Positions 51,200-59,342 of a stretch of DNA of 64,000 nucleotides are shown one piece after another (position 1 is the stretch's first letter; each line of letters starts with the position of its first letter). Source of the stretch: Candidatus Eiseniibacteriota bacterium. GTDB lineage: Bacteria; Eisenbacteria; RBG-16-71-46; CAIMUX01. The notes under the pieces are model-generated. The model had not been told where the DNA came from, searched no databases, and was given only the letters and a program-made list of their open reading frames with translations. Made by a program: the position numbers and the translations under genes. Where the stretch lies: NCBI GenBank assembly GCA_016712505.1, contig JADJQY010000040.1:124001-188000 (forward strand). Reading direction: 5' to 3'.

Positions 51200-52681
51200 A
51201 TGGACCTCTCGGGCGCGAACCTGATCGGCGGAAGCCGGGAAGCGGGAACCGGCCCCTCGTTCCGGGCCGTCGATCCAGCGACCGGAGATGCACTCGCCCC
51301 GGTGTTCCACGATGCAGATCTCGCGCAGACCGACCGCGCGGCGGTCGCGGCGGGACTCGCCTTTCGTCGATTCGCCGGCTGCCCGGCCACCACTCGCGCC
51401 GAGTTTCTGCGCGCGATTGCTGACGAGCTCGAGGGGACTACCGGAACGCTCGTTCCGCGCGCCCAGGCCGAGACCGGCCTCCCCCAGATGAGGATCGAGA
51501 ACGAGCTGAAGCGGACGACGGGGCAGCTGCTCCTCTTTGCGCGCCTGGTCGAGGAAGGATCCTGGGTCGACGCGCGGATCGACCGGGCCGACCCAACCCG
51601 CACGCCCGCACCACGCCCGGAGCTGCGGCGGATGCTGCAACCGATCGGCCCGGTGGCGGTCTTCGGCGCCTCGAACTTCCCGCTCGCCTTCTCGGTAGCG
51701 GGCGGCGACACCGCATCCGCCCTGGCCGCCGGCTGCCCGGTCGTGGTCAAGGCGCACCCGGCTCACCCCGGCACCTCCGAGATTGCCGGCTTCGCGGTGG
51801 CGCGCGCCGCGCGCCGCGCCGGACTGCCGGAGGGGGTGCTCAACCTCCTCCACGGGTCGAATCCCGACGTGGGCCTCTCGCTGGTTCGTCACCCCGCGGT
51901 CGCGGCCGTGGGGTTCACCGGGTCGCTCACCGCCGGCCGGGCACTCTTCGACGCCGCGGCGGCCCGCGAGATCCCGATCCCGGTCTTCGCCGAGATGGGT
52001 TCGCTCAATCCGCTCTTTCTGCTCCCTGGGGCGGTGGCAGCCCGCGGCGCGCTCCTCGCGCAGGGGGCCGCCGCCGCGGTGACTCTCGGTGTGGGTCAGT
52101 TCTGCACCAAACCGGGGTTGATCATCCTCGAAGGAGGTCAACCCGCGCGTGACTTCCTCGGTGCTCTCGCCTCCGCCCTGCATGCGACGCCTGCCGGCAC
52201 CATGCTCACCGCGCGCATCACCGACTGCTACCACGCAGGTCTCGAAAGAGCGCGCGAGGTCCTGGGGGTCCAGAGCCTCACGACAGGGACGAAGCCGACC
52301 GCGGCCACCCGAACTACCGCCGCGACCCGAGCGGGGAGCGCGCTCCTTGCGACCGATGCGCAGACCTTTCTCCATACCCCGCAGCTCTCCGAAGAGATCT
52401 TCGGGCCGACCGTGCTGGCTGTGCTCTGCCGCGACCGCTTGATCTGGAACGGGTACCCTCCGGGGGTCGAAGTCTCTCCTGCCATGCACCACGGGGGGCC
52501 GTACCCGGCGACCACCGATGCGCGGTTCACCTCGGTCGGCACCGCCGCCATCCAGCGTTTTGCGCGGCCGATCTGTTTTCAGGACTTTCCCGAGGAGGCG
52601 TTGCCCCCGGAGTTGCAGGCGGCGAACCCGCGCGGGATCCTCCGCCTGGTCGACGGACTCCCCACCCGCGACCCGCGGTAG
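51200..52681 (+). CDS. Alpha-ketoglutarate semialdehyde (2,5-dioxopentanoate) dehydrogenase, with internal deletion
   Basis: A 493-residue NAD(P)-dependent aldehyde dehydrogenase that would oxidise 2,5-dioxopentanoate to 2-oxoglutarate, the last step of hydroxyproline breakdown. The active-site pair is visible: Glu265 (VFAEMGSLNPLF) and Cys302 (GVGQFCTKPG). Family members are usually ~525 residues. After VLAVLCRD (411) the sequence jumps straight to RLIWNGYPPGVEV (413), so ~40-50 residues that normally lie between them are missing in frame. The protein may be impaired or the gap may be an assembly artefact. AGGAGAA precedes ATG 51200. Confidence 0.85.
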   Translation: MDLSGANLIGGSREAGTGPSFRAVDPATGDALAPVFHDADLAQTDRAAVAAGLAFRRFAGCPATTRAEFLRAIADELEGTTGTLVPRAQAETGLPQMRIENELKRTTGQLLLFARLVEEGSWVDARIDRADPTRTPAPRPELRRMLQPIGPVAVFGASNFPLAFSVAGGDTASALAAGCPVVVKAHPAHPGTSEIAGFAVARAARRAGLPEGVLNLLHGSNPDVGLSLVRHPAVAAVGFTGSLTAGRALFDAAAAREIPIPVFAEMGSLNPLFLLPGAVAARGALLAQGAAAAVTLGVGQFCTKPGLIILEGGQPARDFLGALASALHATPAGTMLTARITDCYHAGLERAREVLGVQSLTTGTKPTAATRTTAATRAGSALLATDAQTFLHTPQLSEEIFGPTVLAVLCRDRLIWNGYPPGVEVSPAMHHGGPYPATTDARFTSVGTAAIQRFARPICFQDFPEEALPPELQAANPRGILRLVDGLPTRDPR

Positions 52682-52715
52682 CATCCATCCAGCGACCCGA
52701 AACGACCGAGGAACG

Positions 52716-53663
52716 ATGTCCGAGCCCAGGCACGAAATCGAAGTGATCGACTCCCACACCGAAGGGGAGCCGACTCGGGTGGTGCTCCGTGGCGGTCCGG
52801 AACTGACCGCGACCACCATGACCGAGCGGCGCGAACAGCTGCGGACGCGACATGACGCCTTCCGCACCTCGGTGGTGCTCGAACCACGCGGGCACGAGGC
52901 GATGGTCGGTGCGCTGCTCACCCCACCAGTGGAGCCGGGATCGATCGCCGGGGTGATCTTCTTCAACAACGTCGGCTATCTCGGAATGTGCGGCCACGGA
53001 CTGATCGGCGTGGTGCGCACGCTCGAACACCTCGGACGCATCGCCCCTGGAGTGGTCCGGATCGACACCCCGGTCGGCACGGTCGGCGCCAGGTTGCACG
53101 ACGACGCCAGCGTCACCCTGACCAACGTCCCCGCACGCGTGGCGGCACTCGATGTCCCGGTCGAGGTTGCCGGGGTGGGGACGGTGACCGGCGACATCGC
53201 CTGGGGGGGGAACTGGTTCTTCCTCTCCCATCACGACGCCATCGAAGTGCGACCGAGTCGCCTCGGCGAGCTGATGGCGGCGACCCTGGCCATCAAGATG
53301 AGCCTCCTCGACCGTTCGATCACCGGGGACGACGGCGGCGAGATCGACCATATCGAACTGTTCGGACCGCCGGTCGACGCCGCGAACCACAGCCGGAACT
53401 TCGTACTCTGCCCCGGTGCGCAGTACGACCGTTCCCCCTGCGGCACCGGAACCTCGGCCAAGCTGGCGGTGCTCCACGCCAGGGGGGACCTCGCCCTGGG
53501 CGAGGAGTGGCGTCAGGAGAGTATCGTCGGTGGATTGTTCATTGGACGACTGGAGCGGATGGGCGACGAGCTGGTTCCGCTGATTCGCGGTCGGGCGTTC
53601 ATCTCCGCGCGTGCGACGTTGCTTTACGACCCGCGCGATCCATTCCGAACCGGGCTGCGCTAG
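52716..53663 (+). CDS. 4-hydroxyproline 2-epimerase (proline racemase family)
   Basis: A 315-residue enzyme that epimerises trans-4-hydroxy-L-proline to cis-4-hydroxy-D-proline. Both catalytic cysteines are present: Cys92 in GYLGMCGHGLIG and Cys242 in DRSPCGTGTSA. The MCGHG form, rather than MCGHN, is typical of hydroxyproline epimerases. ATG 52716 has CGAGGAACG upstream; an in-frame codon at 52518 lies inside the aldehyde dehydrogenase gene. It is the second gene of the operon. Confidence 0.93.
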   Translation: MSEPRHEIEVIDSHTEGEPTRVVLRGGPELTATTMTERREQLRTRHDAFRTSVVLEPRGHEAMVGALLTPPVEPGSIAGVIFFNNVGYLGMCGHGLIGVVRTLEHLGRIAPGVVRIDTPVGTVGARLHDDASVTLTNVPARVAALDVPVEVAGVGTVTGDIAWGGNWFFLSHHDAIEVRPSRLGELMAATLAIKMSLLDRSITGDDGGEIDHIELFGPPVDAANHSRNFVLCPGAQYDRSPCGTGTSAKLAVLHARGDLALGEEWRQESIVGGLFIGRLERMGDELVPLIRGRAFISARATLLYDPRDPFRTGLR

Positions 53664-53692
53664 GTACCGCGCCGCCGGACCGCGAGCAGGTG

Positions 53693-54817
53693 ATGCAGAA
53701 CTACGATGTGATCGTGGTGGGAGCGGGGTTGATCGGCGCGGCTTGCGCCGACGCGCTGACCCGACGCGGGCTTCGCGTGCTCGTGCTCGAACGCGGCATG
53801 GCCGGGGGCGGCACCACTGCAGCGGGGATGGGCCACCTGGTGGTGATGGACAGCCCACCGGCAGAGTTCGCGCTCACCGCGTACTCGCTCGAAGTCTGGC
53901 GGGAGATCGTTCCCCACCTCCCGGAGGACGGCGAGGATGATCCGTGCGGAACGCTCTGGGTGGCCGAAGACGAGGACGAGATGGCCCACGCCAAGGGTCA
54001 GGCTCGCTCCTTCGCCACCCGCGCCGTGCGGGCGGAGCTACTCGATGCGCGCGGACTGAGCCAGCTCGAACCCTCGCTCCGGACAGGCTTCGTGGGCGGA
54101 CTGTTCCTCCCCGATGACCGCGTGATCTATCCGCCGGCGGTGACCCGGTTCTTCCTCCAGCGGGCGATCCGCCACGGCGCCCAGGTACGCGAGCGGGTCG
54201 AGGTCCGGAGTATCGAGAGCACACGACCCGGTTGCATGGCGGTCCACACCGCGACCGGGCGCATCGGAACCGGCCAGGTGGTCAACGCCGCCGGGGCCTT
54301 CGCGCCCGCGCTCACCCCAGGGCTGCCGATCGAACCGCGCAAGGGGCACCTGGTGATCACCGATCGGTATCCCGGTCTGGTCCGGCACCAGATGGTGGAG
54401 CTCGGCTACGTGAAAAGCGCACATGCGGGGAGCGGAGCGTCGGTTGCCATGAACATCCAACCGCGACGGACCGGGCAGATCCTGATCGGCTCCTCGCGCG
54501 AGTATGTCGGCTGGGATTCGTCGATCAACCGCGAGGTCCGGGGGCGGATGCTCGCCCGCGCCGCGCACTACGTCCCCGCGTTGCGCGAACTCTCGGCCAT
54601 CCGCACCTGGATCGGGTTCCGCCCCTCGACGGCGGACAAACTTCCGTTGATCGGCGAGTGGGAACCGGGGCTCACCATCGCCGCGGGCCATGAAGGGCTC
54701 GGAATCACCACCGCGAGCGGAACCGCCGCGCTGATCGCGGACCTGCTCACCGGGGCAACACCCGCGATCGATCCGGTGCCGTACCACCCGCGACGGGAGA
54801 TGCCCCATGACGCCTAG
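53693..54817 (+). CDS. FAD-dependent D-hydroxyproline dehydrogenase, catalytic (beta) subunit-like
   Basis: A 374-residue DAO-type oxidoreductase. The N-terminal Rossmann motif VIVVGAGLIGAACADAL binds FAD; the C-terminal part has PSTADKLPLIGEW and AAGHEGLGITTASGTA, typical of this family. It should oxidise cis-4-hydroxy-D-proline to 1-pyrroline-4-hydroxy-2-carboxylate with the two other dehydrogenase components encoded next. ATG 53693 is 29 bp after the epimerase stop. The next gene begins 11 bp before this one ends. Confidence 0.9.
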   Translation: MQNYDVIVVGAGLIGAACADALTRRGLRVLVLERGMAGGGTTAAGMGHLVVMDSPPAEFALTAYSLEVWREIVPHLPEDGEDDPCGTLWVAEDEDEMAHAKGQARSFATRAVRAELLDARGLSQLEPSLRTGFVGGLFLPDDRVIYPPAVTRFFLQRAIRHGAQVRERVEVRSIESTRPGCMAVHTATGRIGTGQVVNAAGAFAPALTPGLPIEPRKGHLVITDRYPGLVRHQMVELGYVKSAHAGSGASVAMNIQPRRTGQILIGSSREYVGWDSSINREVRGRMLARAAHYVPALRELSAIRTWIGFRPSTADKLPLIGEWEPGLTIAAGHEGLGITTASGTAALIADLLTGATPAIDPVPYHPRREMPHDA

Positions 54818-56378
54818 GGAGACGACGGACTCTCCAGAAACCACCTCGGCCGCACTGTGGAGCGACGGAGTCGTCGCCAACCGCACCTCGGTAACGGGGT
54901 CGCCGCGCGGCCCGCTCTGCGGAATGGGGGTGTGCTTCGAGTGCCGCACCTCGCTCGAGGGACGCGGCCAGGTGCGCGCATGCATGCATCGCGCCGTCCG
55001 GCCCGATCCGCTCGAACCCGAGATCGCCTGCGACGTCGCGGTGGTCGGTGGCGGACCGGCCGGAATCGCGGCCGCCGCAGTGGCGGCGGAATCGGGCGCC
55101 TCGGTTCTCCTGATCGACGAGAACCCTCTCCCTGGCGGCCAGATCTGGCGTCACGCCGGCGGGCCGTCGGGAGCAGCACGAGCCTGGATCGAGCGCCTGG
55201 CCCGGTCGGGTGCCCGGCTCATCGGAGGCGGCGCGGTCTGGGATGCTGCCGTGGTGGAGGGCGCCGCCTTTGCGTCGGGCATCGACCGGCCCACGAGAGT
55301 GACCCTCTGGGTCTCGCGCGGGGAGGTGTCGTCGCGCGTCCGCTGCCGCGCGATCATCATCGCCACCGGAGCGCGCGAGCTGTTCCTCCCCTTTCCTGGT
55401 TGGACGCTGCCCAATGTTCTCGGACTGGGCGGAGTCCAGGCGCTCAGCAAGCAGGGCGCGCGGTTCGAAGGCCGGCGGGTGCTGCTCGCCGGCTCCGGGC
55501 CTCTCCTCTTGCCCGTGGCCGCCACCTTGACCACGGCCGGAGCGCAGGTGATCGCGGTGGCGGAACAGGCGCCCCTGGCCTCGCTCCTGCGGTTCGCGCG
55601 CAACTGGCCGGGCAAGGCGATCGACGCAGCCCGCCATCGCGCCGCCTTCCTCGAAACCCCCTTCCGGCCTGGCACCTGGGTGGCCGAAGCAATCGGCGAC
55701 GATCGCGTGCGCGAAGTCCAGCTGGCCGGAGCTCGCTCGGAGCGGATCGCGGTCGATGTACTGGCTGTGGGTTACGGCCTGAGCCCGAATCACGAGCTTC
55801 CGCGACACCTCGAATGCCAGCTGGAGGAGGGGTTTGTCCGGGTGAGTGACGATCAGGAGACCACCATTCCCGGCGTGTTCTGCGCCGGGGAGCCGACCGG
55901 CATCGCCGGAGTGGAGTCGGCGCTCGCCCAGGGCGAGATCGCCGGTTTGGCCGCCACCCACCGTGCCCCCACCGACCGGCTCCGCCGGGCGCGTGCACGG
56001 GGTATGGCGCTGCGCCGGGACCTGGAACGCACCTTCGCCCTCCGTCCGGAGCTGCGTCTCCTGGCCCGTCCTGAGACCATCGTCTGCCGCTGCGAGGACG
56101 TGACTCTCGGAACGCTATCCGAGATCGCCGACGTCGAAGGTCCACGGGCGGCGAAGCTTTACACTCGGGCGGGGATGGGCGCCTGCCAGGCGAGGATCTG
56201 CGGGCCGGCGCTCCAGCAGTTGCGCGGTTGGGGGCCGGACACCGTCCGCTCGCCGCTCAAGCCGGTCACGATCGCGGAGCTCGAAGCCGCGACGACACCG
56301 GCGTGGAGTGAGATATCTACGACCGTCGCGTCCGGCGCTCCCGGCCCGGAGCCGGTTTCCCTGGAGGTGAAGTCATGA
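54807..56378 (+). CDS. D-hydroxyproline dehydrogenase electron-transfer subunit: 2Fe-2S ferredoxin fused to HcnB-like FAD oxidoreductase
   Basis: A 523-residue fusion of two components that are usually separate. Residues 1-62 form the small 2Fe-2S ferredoxin (gamma/HcnA-like): Cys38, Cys43, Cys46 and Cys59 (LCGMGVCFECRTSL ... ACMH). Residues ~75-400 are the FAD/NAD-fold oxidoreductase (alpha/HcnB-like) with VAVVGGGPAGIAAAA, GAREL and GVFCAGEPTGIAGVESA. A BFD-like [2Fe-2S] site lies at the end: Cys427, Cys429, Cys460 and Cys465. It passes electrons from the FAD subunit to the respiratory chain or a carrier. ATGA overlap with the deaminase gene. Confidence 0.88.
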   Translation: MTPRETTDSPETTSAALWSDGVVANRTSVTGSPRGPLCGMGVCFECRTSLEGRGQVRACMHRAVRPDPLEPEIACDVAVVGGGPAGIAAAAVAAESGASVLLIDENPLPGGQIWRHAGGPSGAARAWIERLARSGARLIGGGAVWDAAVVEGAAFASGIDRPTRVTLWVSRGEVSSRVRCRAIIIATGARELFLPFPGWTLPNVLGLGGVQALSKQGARFEGRRVLLAGSGPLLLPVAATLTTAGAQVIAVAEQAPLASLLRFARNWPGKAIDAARHRAAFLETPFRPGTWVAEAIGDDRVREVQLAGARSERIAVDVLAVGYGLSPNHELPRHLECQLEEGFVRVSDDQETTIPGVFCAGEPTGIAGVESALAQGEIAGLAATHRAPTDRLRRARARGMALRRDLERTFALRPELRLLARPETIVCRCEDVTLGTLSEIADVEGPRAAKLYTRAGMGACQARICGPALQQLRGWGPDTVRSPLKPVTIAELEAATTPAWSEISTTVASGAPGPEPVSLEVKS

Positions 56379-57286
56379 TCTGGGAAGGCGTTTTCCCCGC
56401 GATCACCACGCCGTTCGTCGACGATCTCTCGATCGACGAACCGTTCCTTGCCCGACACGTCGACTGGATGGTCGCCAGCGGCGCCCGTGGCATCGTGCCG
56501 CTGGGCTCGCTTGGGGAGGGCGCCACCTTGAGCTTCGCCGAGAAGCAGCGCGTCCTTCAGATCTGCCGCGAAGCGATCGGGGGCCGGGTTCCCCTCGTCC
56601 CGGGGATCGCCGCACTCAGTACGGCAGAGGCGTGCGCTCTGGCACGCGAGGCCGAACTCCAAGGGTGCGACGGACTGATGGTCCTCCCCCCCTATCTCTA
56701 CCGCGGCGATCGACGTGAAACCGAAGCCCACTTCAGGGCCGTGATCGAGGCGACGGCTCTTCCCTGCATGTTGTACAACAACCCGATCGCCTACGGCACC
56801 GACGTGCTCCCCGAACAACTCGCAGGGTTGGCGCGGGATCTGCCGCGATTGGTCGCGGTCAAGGAGTCGAGTGCCGACCTTCGACGCCTCACCGCGCTCC
56901 GGGCGCTGCTCGGGTCACGGCTGGCGCTCTTCGTCGGGGTCGACGATCTCCTGCTCGAGGGGGTCGAGGCGGGTGCAGTCGGCTGGATTGCCGGGCTGGT
57001 CAATGCGCTGCCGATCGAGTCGGTACGCCTGTTCGATCTGGCGCGCGCCGGGCTCTCCGATCCGGAGCAGCGTGGAGCGGCACTGCGGCTCTACGAGTGG
57101 TTTCTACCCTTGCTGCGCCTCGACACCGTGACGAAGTTCGTCCAGTTGATCAAGCTGGTGCAGCAGGAGGTCGGGATGGGCTCGCCCCGCGTTCGCCCAC
57201 CGCGCTACGAGCTCGACGACGGGGAGCTGGAGTGCATGCGCGCGCTCATCCGGGAGTCGCTGGCCCGGCGACCGGTGATGGTCTGA
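56375..57286 (+). CDS. 1-pyrroline-4-hydroxy-2-carboxylate deaminase (DHDPS family)
   Basis: A 303-residue class I aldolase-fold enzyme. Schiff-base Lys163 lies in LVAVKESSADLRR, with Tyr134 in CMLYNNP and the GSLGEGATL loop near 44-52. In this operon it should deaminate the dehydrogenase product to 2,5-dioxopentanoate, which the first gene product then oxidises. ATG 56375 overlaps the fusion gene stop by 4 bp. It ends 29 bp before a convergent gene. Confidence 0.9.
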   Translation: MIWEGVFPAITTPFVDDLSIDEPFLARHVDWMVASGARGIVPLGSLGEGATLSFAEKQRVLQICREAIGGRVPLVPGIAALSTAEACALAREAELQGCDGLMVLPPYLYRGDRRETEAHFRAVIEATALPCMLYNNPIAYGTDVLPEQLAGLARDLPRLVAVKESSADLRRLTALRALLGSRLALFVGVDDLLLEGVEAGAVGWIAGLVNALPIESVRLFDLARAGLSDPEQRGAALRLYEWFLPLLRLDTVTKFVQLIKLVQQEVGMGSPRVRPPRYELDDGELECMRALIRESLARRPVMV

Positions 57287-57314
57287 CGCGCATTCGCCTG
57301 CGGCCGAAGCGCGG

Positions 57315-58094
57315 CTAGCCATCGATCTGCGGAAAGCGATCGCGCCGGTAGGTCTTCGACTTCCGGTGCACCGCCGCCGGCCGCAGATGCCAGGCTTCCC
57401 CGCGAAAACCGGAGCGCGCGAGATCGGTCAAAACCCTCGCTCCCCCCTCCTCGACCAGCACGTTGGGCAACGAGAGGCTGTCGCGGATCGGATCGAACGC
57501 GATCACCTCGGTCTCGCCCCGAAGCTCCGCATAGAAGGCCTGCGCGGCGTGCGGCGCGGCCGAGGGCAGGTGGATCACACCTCGCCATCCATCTTCTGTA
57601 CGCTCGCCGGCGCGCGCCGACCGCGAGTACGGATCGAGGGCGATCTGGAAGAGCCGATCTCCGCGCAGCAGCAAGGTCACCGAGGGGGAGGGATCCCCCG
57701 TGACCCTCACTTCTCCATGCTGGTAGGGAGTGGAGAAGAAGATCCGCTCACAGAGGGCAAAGAACCGGTTCGAGTTCCACGCCTGGAGGAGGTAGCTCTG
57801 CTCCAGATGCGGTTGGTCGATCGTGCCCGAGGGGGCGACATCCGGAAGCGGCTCGACCAGGATCGAAACACTCAGTTCGGAGAACGACGTCCCCTTCCAG
57901 ATCATCGCAGCAGCGACCACCATCAATTGCGCGCGCCCCTGCCGGGCCAAGGGGGTCAGGCCGACCGGGGTAAGTCGCGATCGCCAGGGGTCGAGTTCGC
58001 ACGTCCCGAGCAGCGAGACCTCGCGAACCGCGCTCACTTCGGCCGCGAACTGGAGCGCACCGGTCGAGACATGCTGCGGACCCAAGCGGCTCAC
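57315..58094 (-). CDS. Unidentified protein, possibly acetoacetate decarboxylase-like fold
   Basis: A 259-residue cytoplasmic protein with a beta-rich pattern (SVSILVEPLPDVA, LLQAWNSNRFFALCERIFFSTPY, VRVTGDPSPSVTLLL). The RIFFSTPYQHGEVRV text recalls acetoacetate decarboxylase/DUF2071-like cones, but the catalytic Lys context is not clear, so no function is assigned. GTG 58094 overlaps the stop of the GNAT-cupin gene by 4 bp, indicating co-translation. Confidence 0.5.
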   Translation of the reverse strand: MSRLGPQHVSTGALQFAAEVSAVREVSLLGTCELDPWRSRLTPVGLTPLARQGRAQLMVVAAAMIWKGTSFSELSVSILVEPLPDVAPSGTIDQPHLEQSYLLQAWNSNRFFALCERIFFSTPYQHGEVRVTGDPSPSVTLLLRGDRLFQIALDPYSRSARAGERTEDGWRGVIHLPSAAPHAAQAFYAELRGETEVIAFDPIRDSLSLPNVLVEEGGARVLTDLARSGFRGEAWHLRPAAVHRKSKTYRRDRFPQIDG

Positions 58095-58954
58095 GATCGC
58101 GGTCCCGGCGCGAGCAGGGCCAGGGCAAGTAGACGGCCGGATCCATCATTGCGGATGCCGTGCGGAAGTCCATCGGGGGCGATCAGCATGTCGCCCGCGC
58201 GCATCGGCAGCTCCCGGCCTTCGAGAAGAAAGCGCCCTTCCCCGGAGAGCACGTAGTAGACCTTGTCCATCCCGGAATGCGCGTGCAGCGCGTGCCCCTG
58301 CCCCGACTCGAGGGCATTGAGCCCGACCAGCAGATGAGCCGACTGGTAGAGACTCGATTTTCCCATCTTCTCTCCGCTCCAGAGGGCATGTGTGGCGGGG
58401 CGAAAGGGGGCGCCGATCGGCGGCGGATTCGCCCGAGGCGGCCCTGCGGTCACAGCGCGGTGCGGCTCCAGAGCGAGTGGGAGCTTCATGATCCGCTCCC
58501 CATCCTCGATCGTCCCGGTCTCGAGGAAACCGAGGGAAGCATAGAATGGAGCCGGCTCCTCCACCCCCGGAACGTAGCTCAGGAGCAGTTCCGTGGCCGC
58601 GGGCTGGCGGCGCACCTGCTCCACCAGGAGCGCGATCGCCTGCCGGCCGAAGCCCATCCGTTGGTACCTGGCATCGAGCATGAAGCGCCAGAGATAGTAC
58701 TCCGGTTTGGCCACATCCAGATTCAGCATGGCGAAACCGACCGGCGTCTCGTCGGCGTAGATCGCGCGATACCAAGCGGTGGCGTGAAAGCTCGCCTCGG
58801 CGATCGAGAAGGCGTTGCCGGCCACCAGATGGGCCTGATGGGGCGCAACCGCGAGCTTGCACACCGCGCGCAGGTTGTCGGTGGTGATCTCCCGCAGGCT
58901 GACCAGGGATCCGCGACCTACCGGTTGCGCGTTTGACTCCTGCTGACGATCCAC
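58091..58954 (-). CDS. Fusion of a GNAT acetyltransferase and a cupin domain
   Basis: A 287-residue protein. The N-terminal half (~18-155) is a GNAT of the spermidine acetyltransferase-like type (PVGFAMLNLDVAKPEYYLWRFMLDARYQRMGFGRQAIALL, with the GFGR acetyl-CoA loop). The C-terminal half (~195-287) is a cupin_2 barrel (GQGHALHAHSGMDKVYYVLSGEGRFLLEG and LPHGIRNDG) with His residues able to bind a metal. Substrate unknown. GTG 58954 has AGGAGGAA ~8 bp upstream. It forms a two-gene operon with the next minus-strand gene. Confidence 0.85.
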   Translation of the reverse strand: MDRQQESNAQPVGRGSLVSLREITTDNLRAVCKLAVAPHQAHLVAGNAFSIAEASFHATAWYRAIYADETPVGFAMLNLDVAKPEYYLWRFMLDARYQRMGFGRQAIALLVEQVRRQPAATELLLSYVPGVEEPAPFYASLGFLETGTIEDGERIMKLPLALEPHRAVTAGPPRANPPPIGAPFRPATHALWSGEKMGKSSLYQSAHLLVGLNALESGQGHALHAHSGMDKVYYVLSGEGRFLLEGRELPMRAGDMLIAPDGLPHGIRNDGSGRLLALALLAPGPRS

Positions 58955-59342
58955 GCAGCACTTCCTCCTGCCCGATCTCGTCGGGACGCCCGAGTTTCGA
59001 ATTGAGTGCGCCCCTGCAGGGCGTGGTCGGGATCATAGCTGGAATCGTCGGAGCGCGACTCATTCGCAGCAGTCATTCTACTTATCTCGGACATGAGAAA
59101 GGATCCGCCACGGCGCGAGGCCGCCTCGTATCACTATTGAGACGAGTTCGACCACTTATGCGAGCGCCACAGACGGGAAGGGGCAGGTCTCGAACCGACG
59201 CCCCCCGATCGGCCTGCGGCGTGTCGGCACAACCACTACCGAGGCCGCGTGCCTCGGCCCGCGGGATCGGTCTCCAATCTCTGGTCCCGCTTCCGACACC
59301 CAGAAGGAGGGCGCAGGATTGGCCCTCCCGGAGGTAAGCCCC
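58955..59342. other. 388-bp intergenic region between divergent genes
   Basis: No gene is convincing here. The region holds the ribosome sites of both flanking genes (AGGAGGAA for the minus-strand gene, GGAGGTAAG at 59331 for the plus-strand cytochrome) and an AT-richer stretch (59060-59160) that probably carries their promoters. A GGTCTCGAACC element near 59190 resembles a tRNA T-arm, but acceptor and anticodon arms do not fold. Confidence 0.5.

Noticed and set aside
59160..59250. tRNA-like segment on the minus strand (GGTTCGAGACC near 59190)
   Set aside because: A T-arm-like text is present, but the T-stem has a mismatch, no 7-bp acceptor stem or CCA-adjacent end is found, and no anticodon arm folds.
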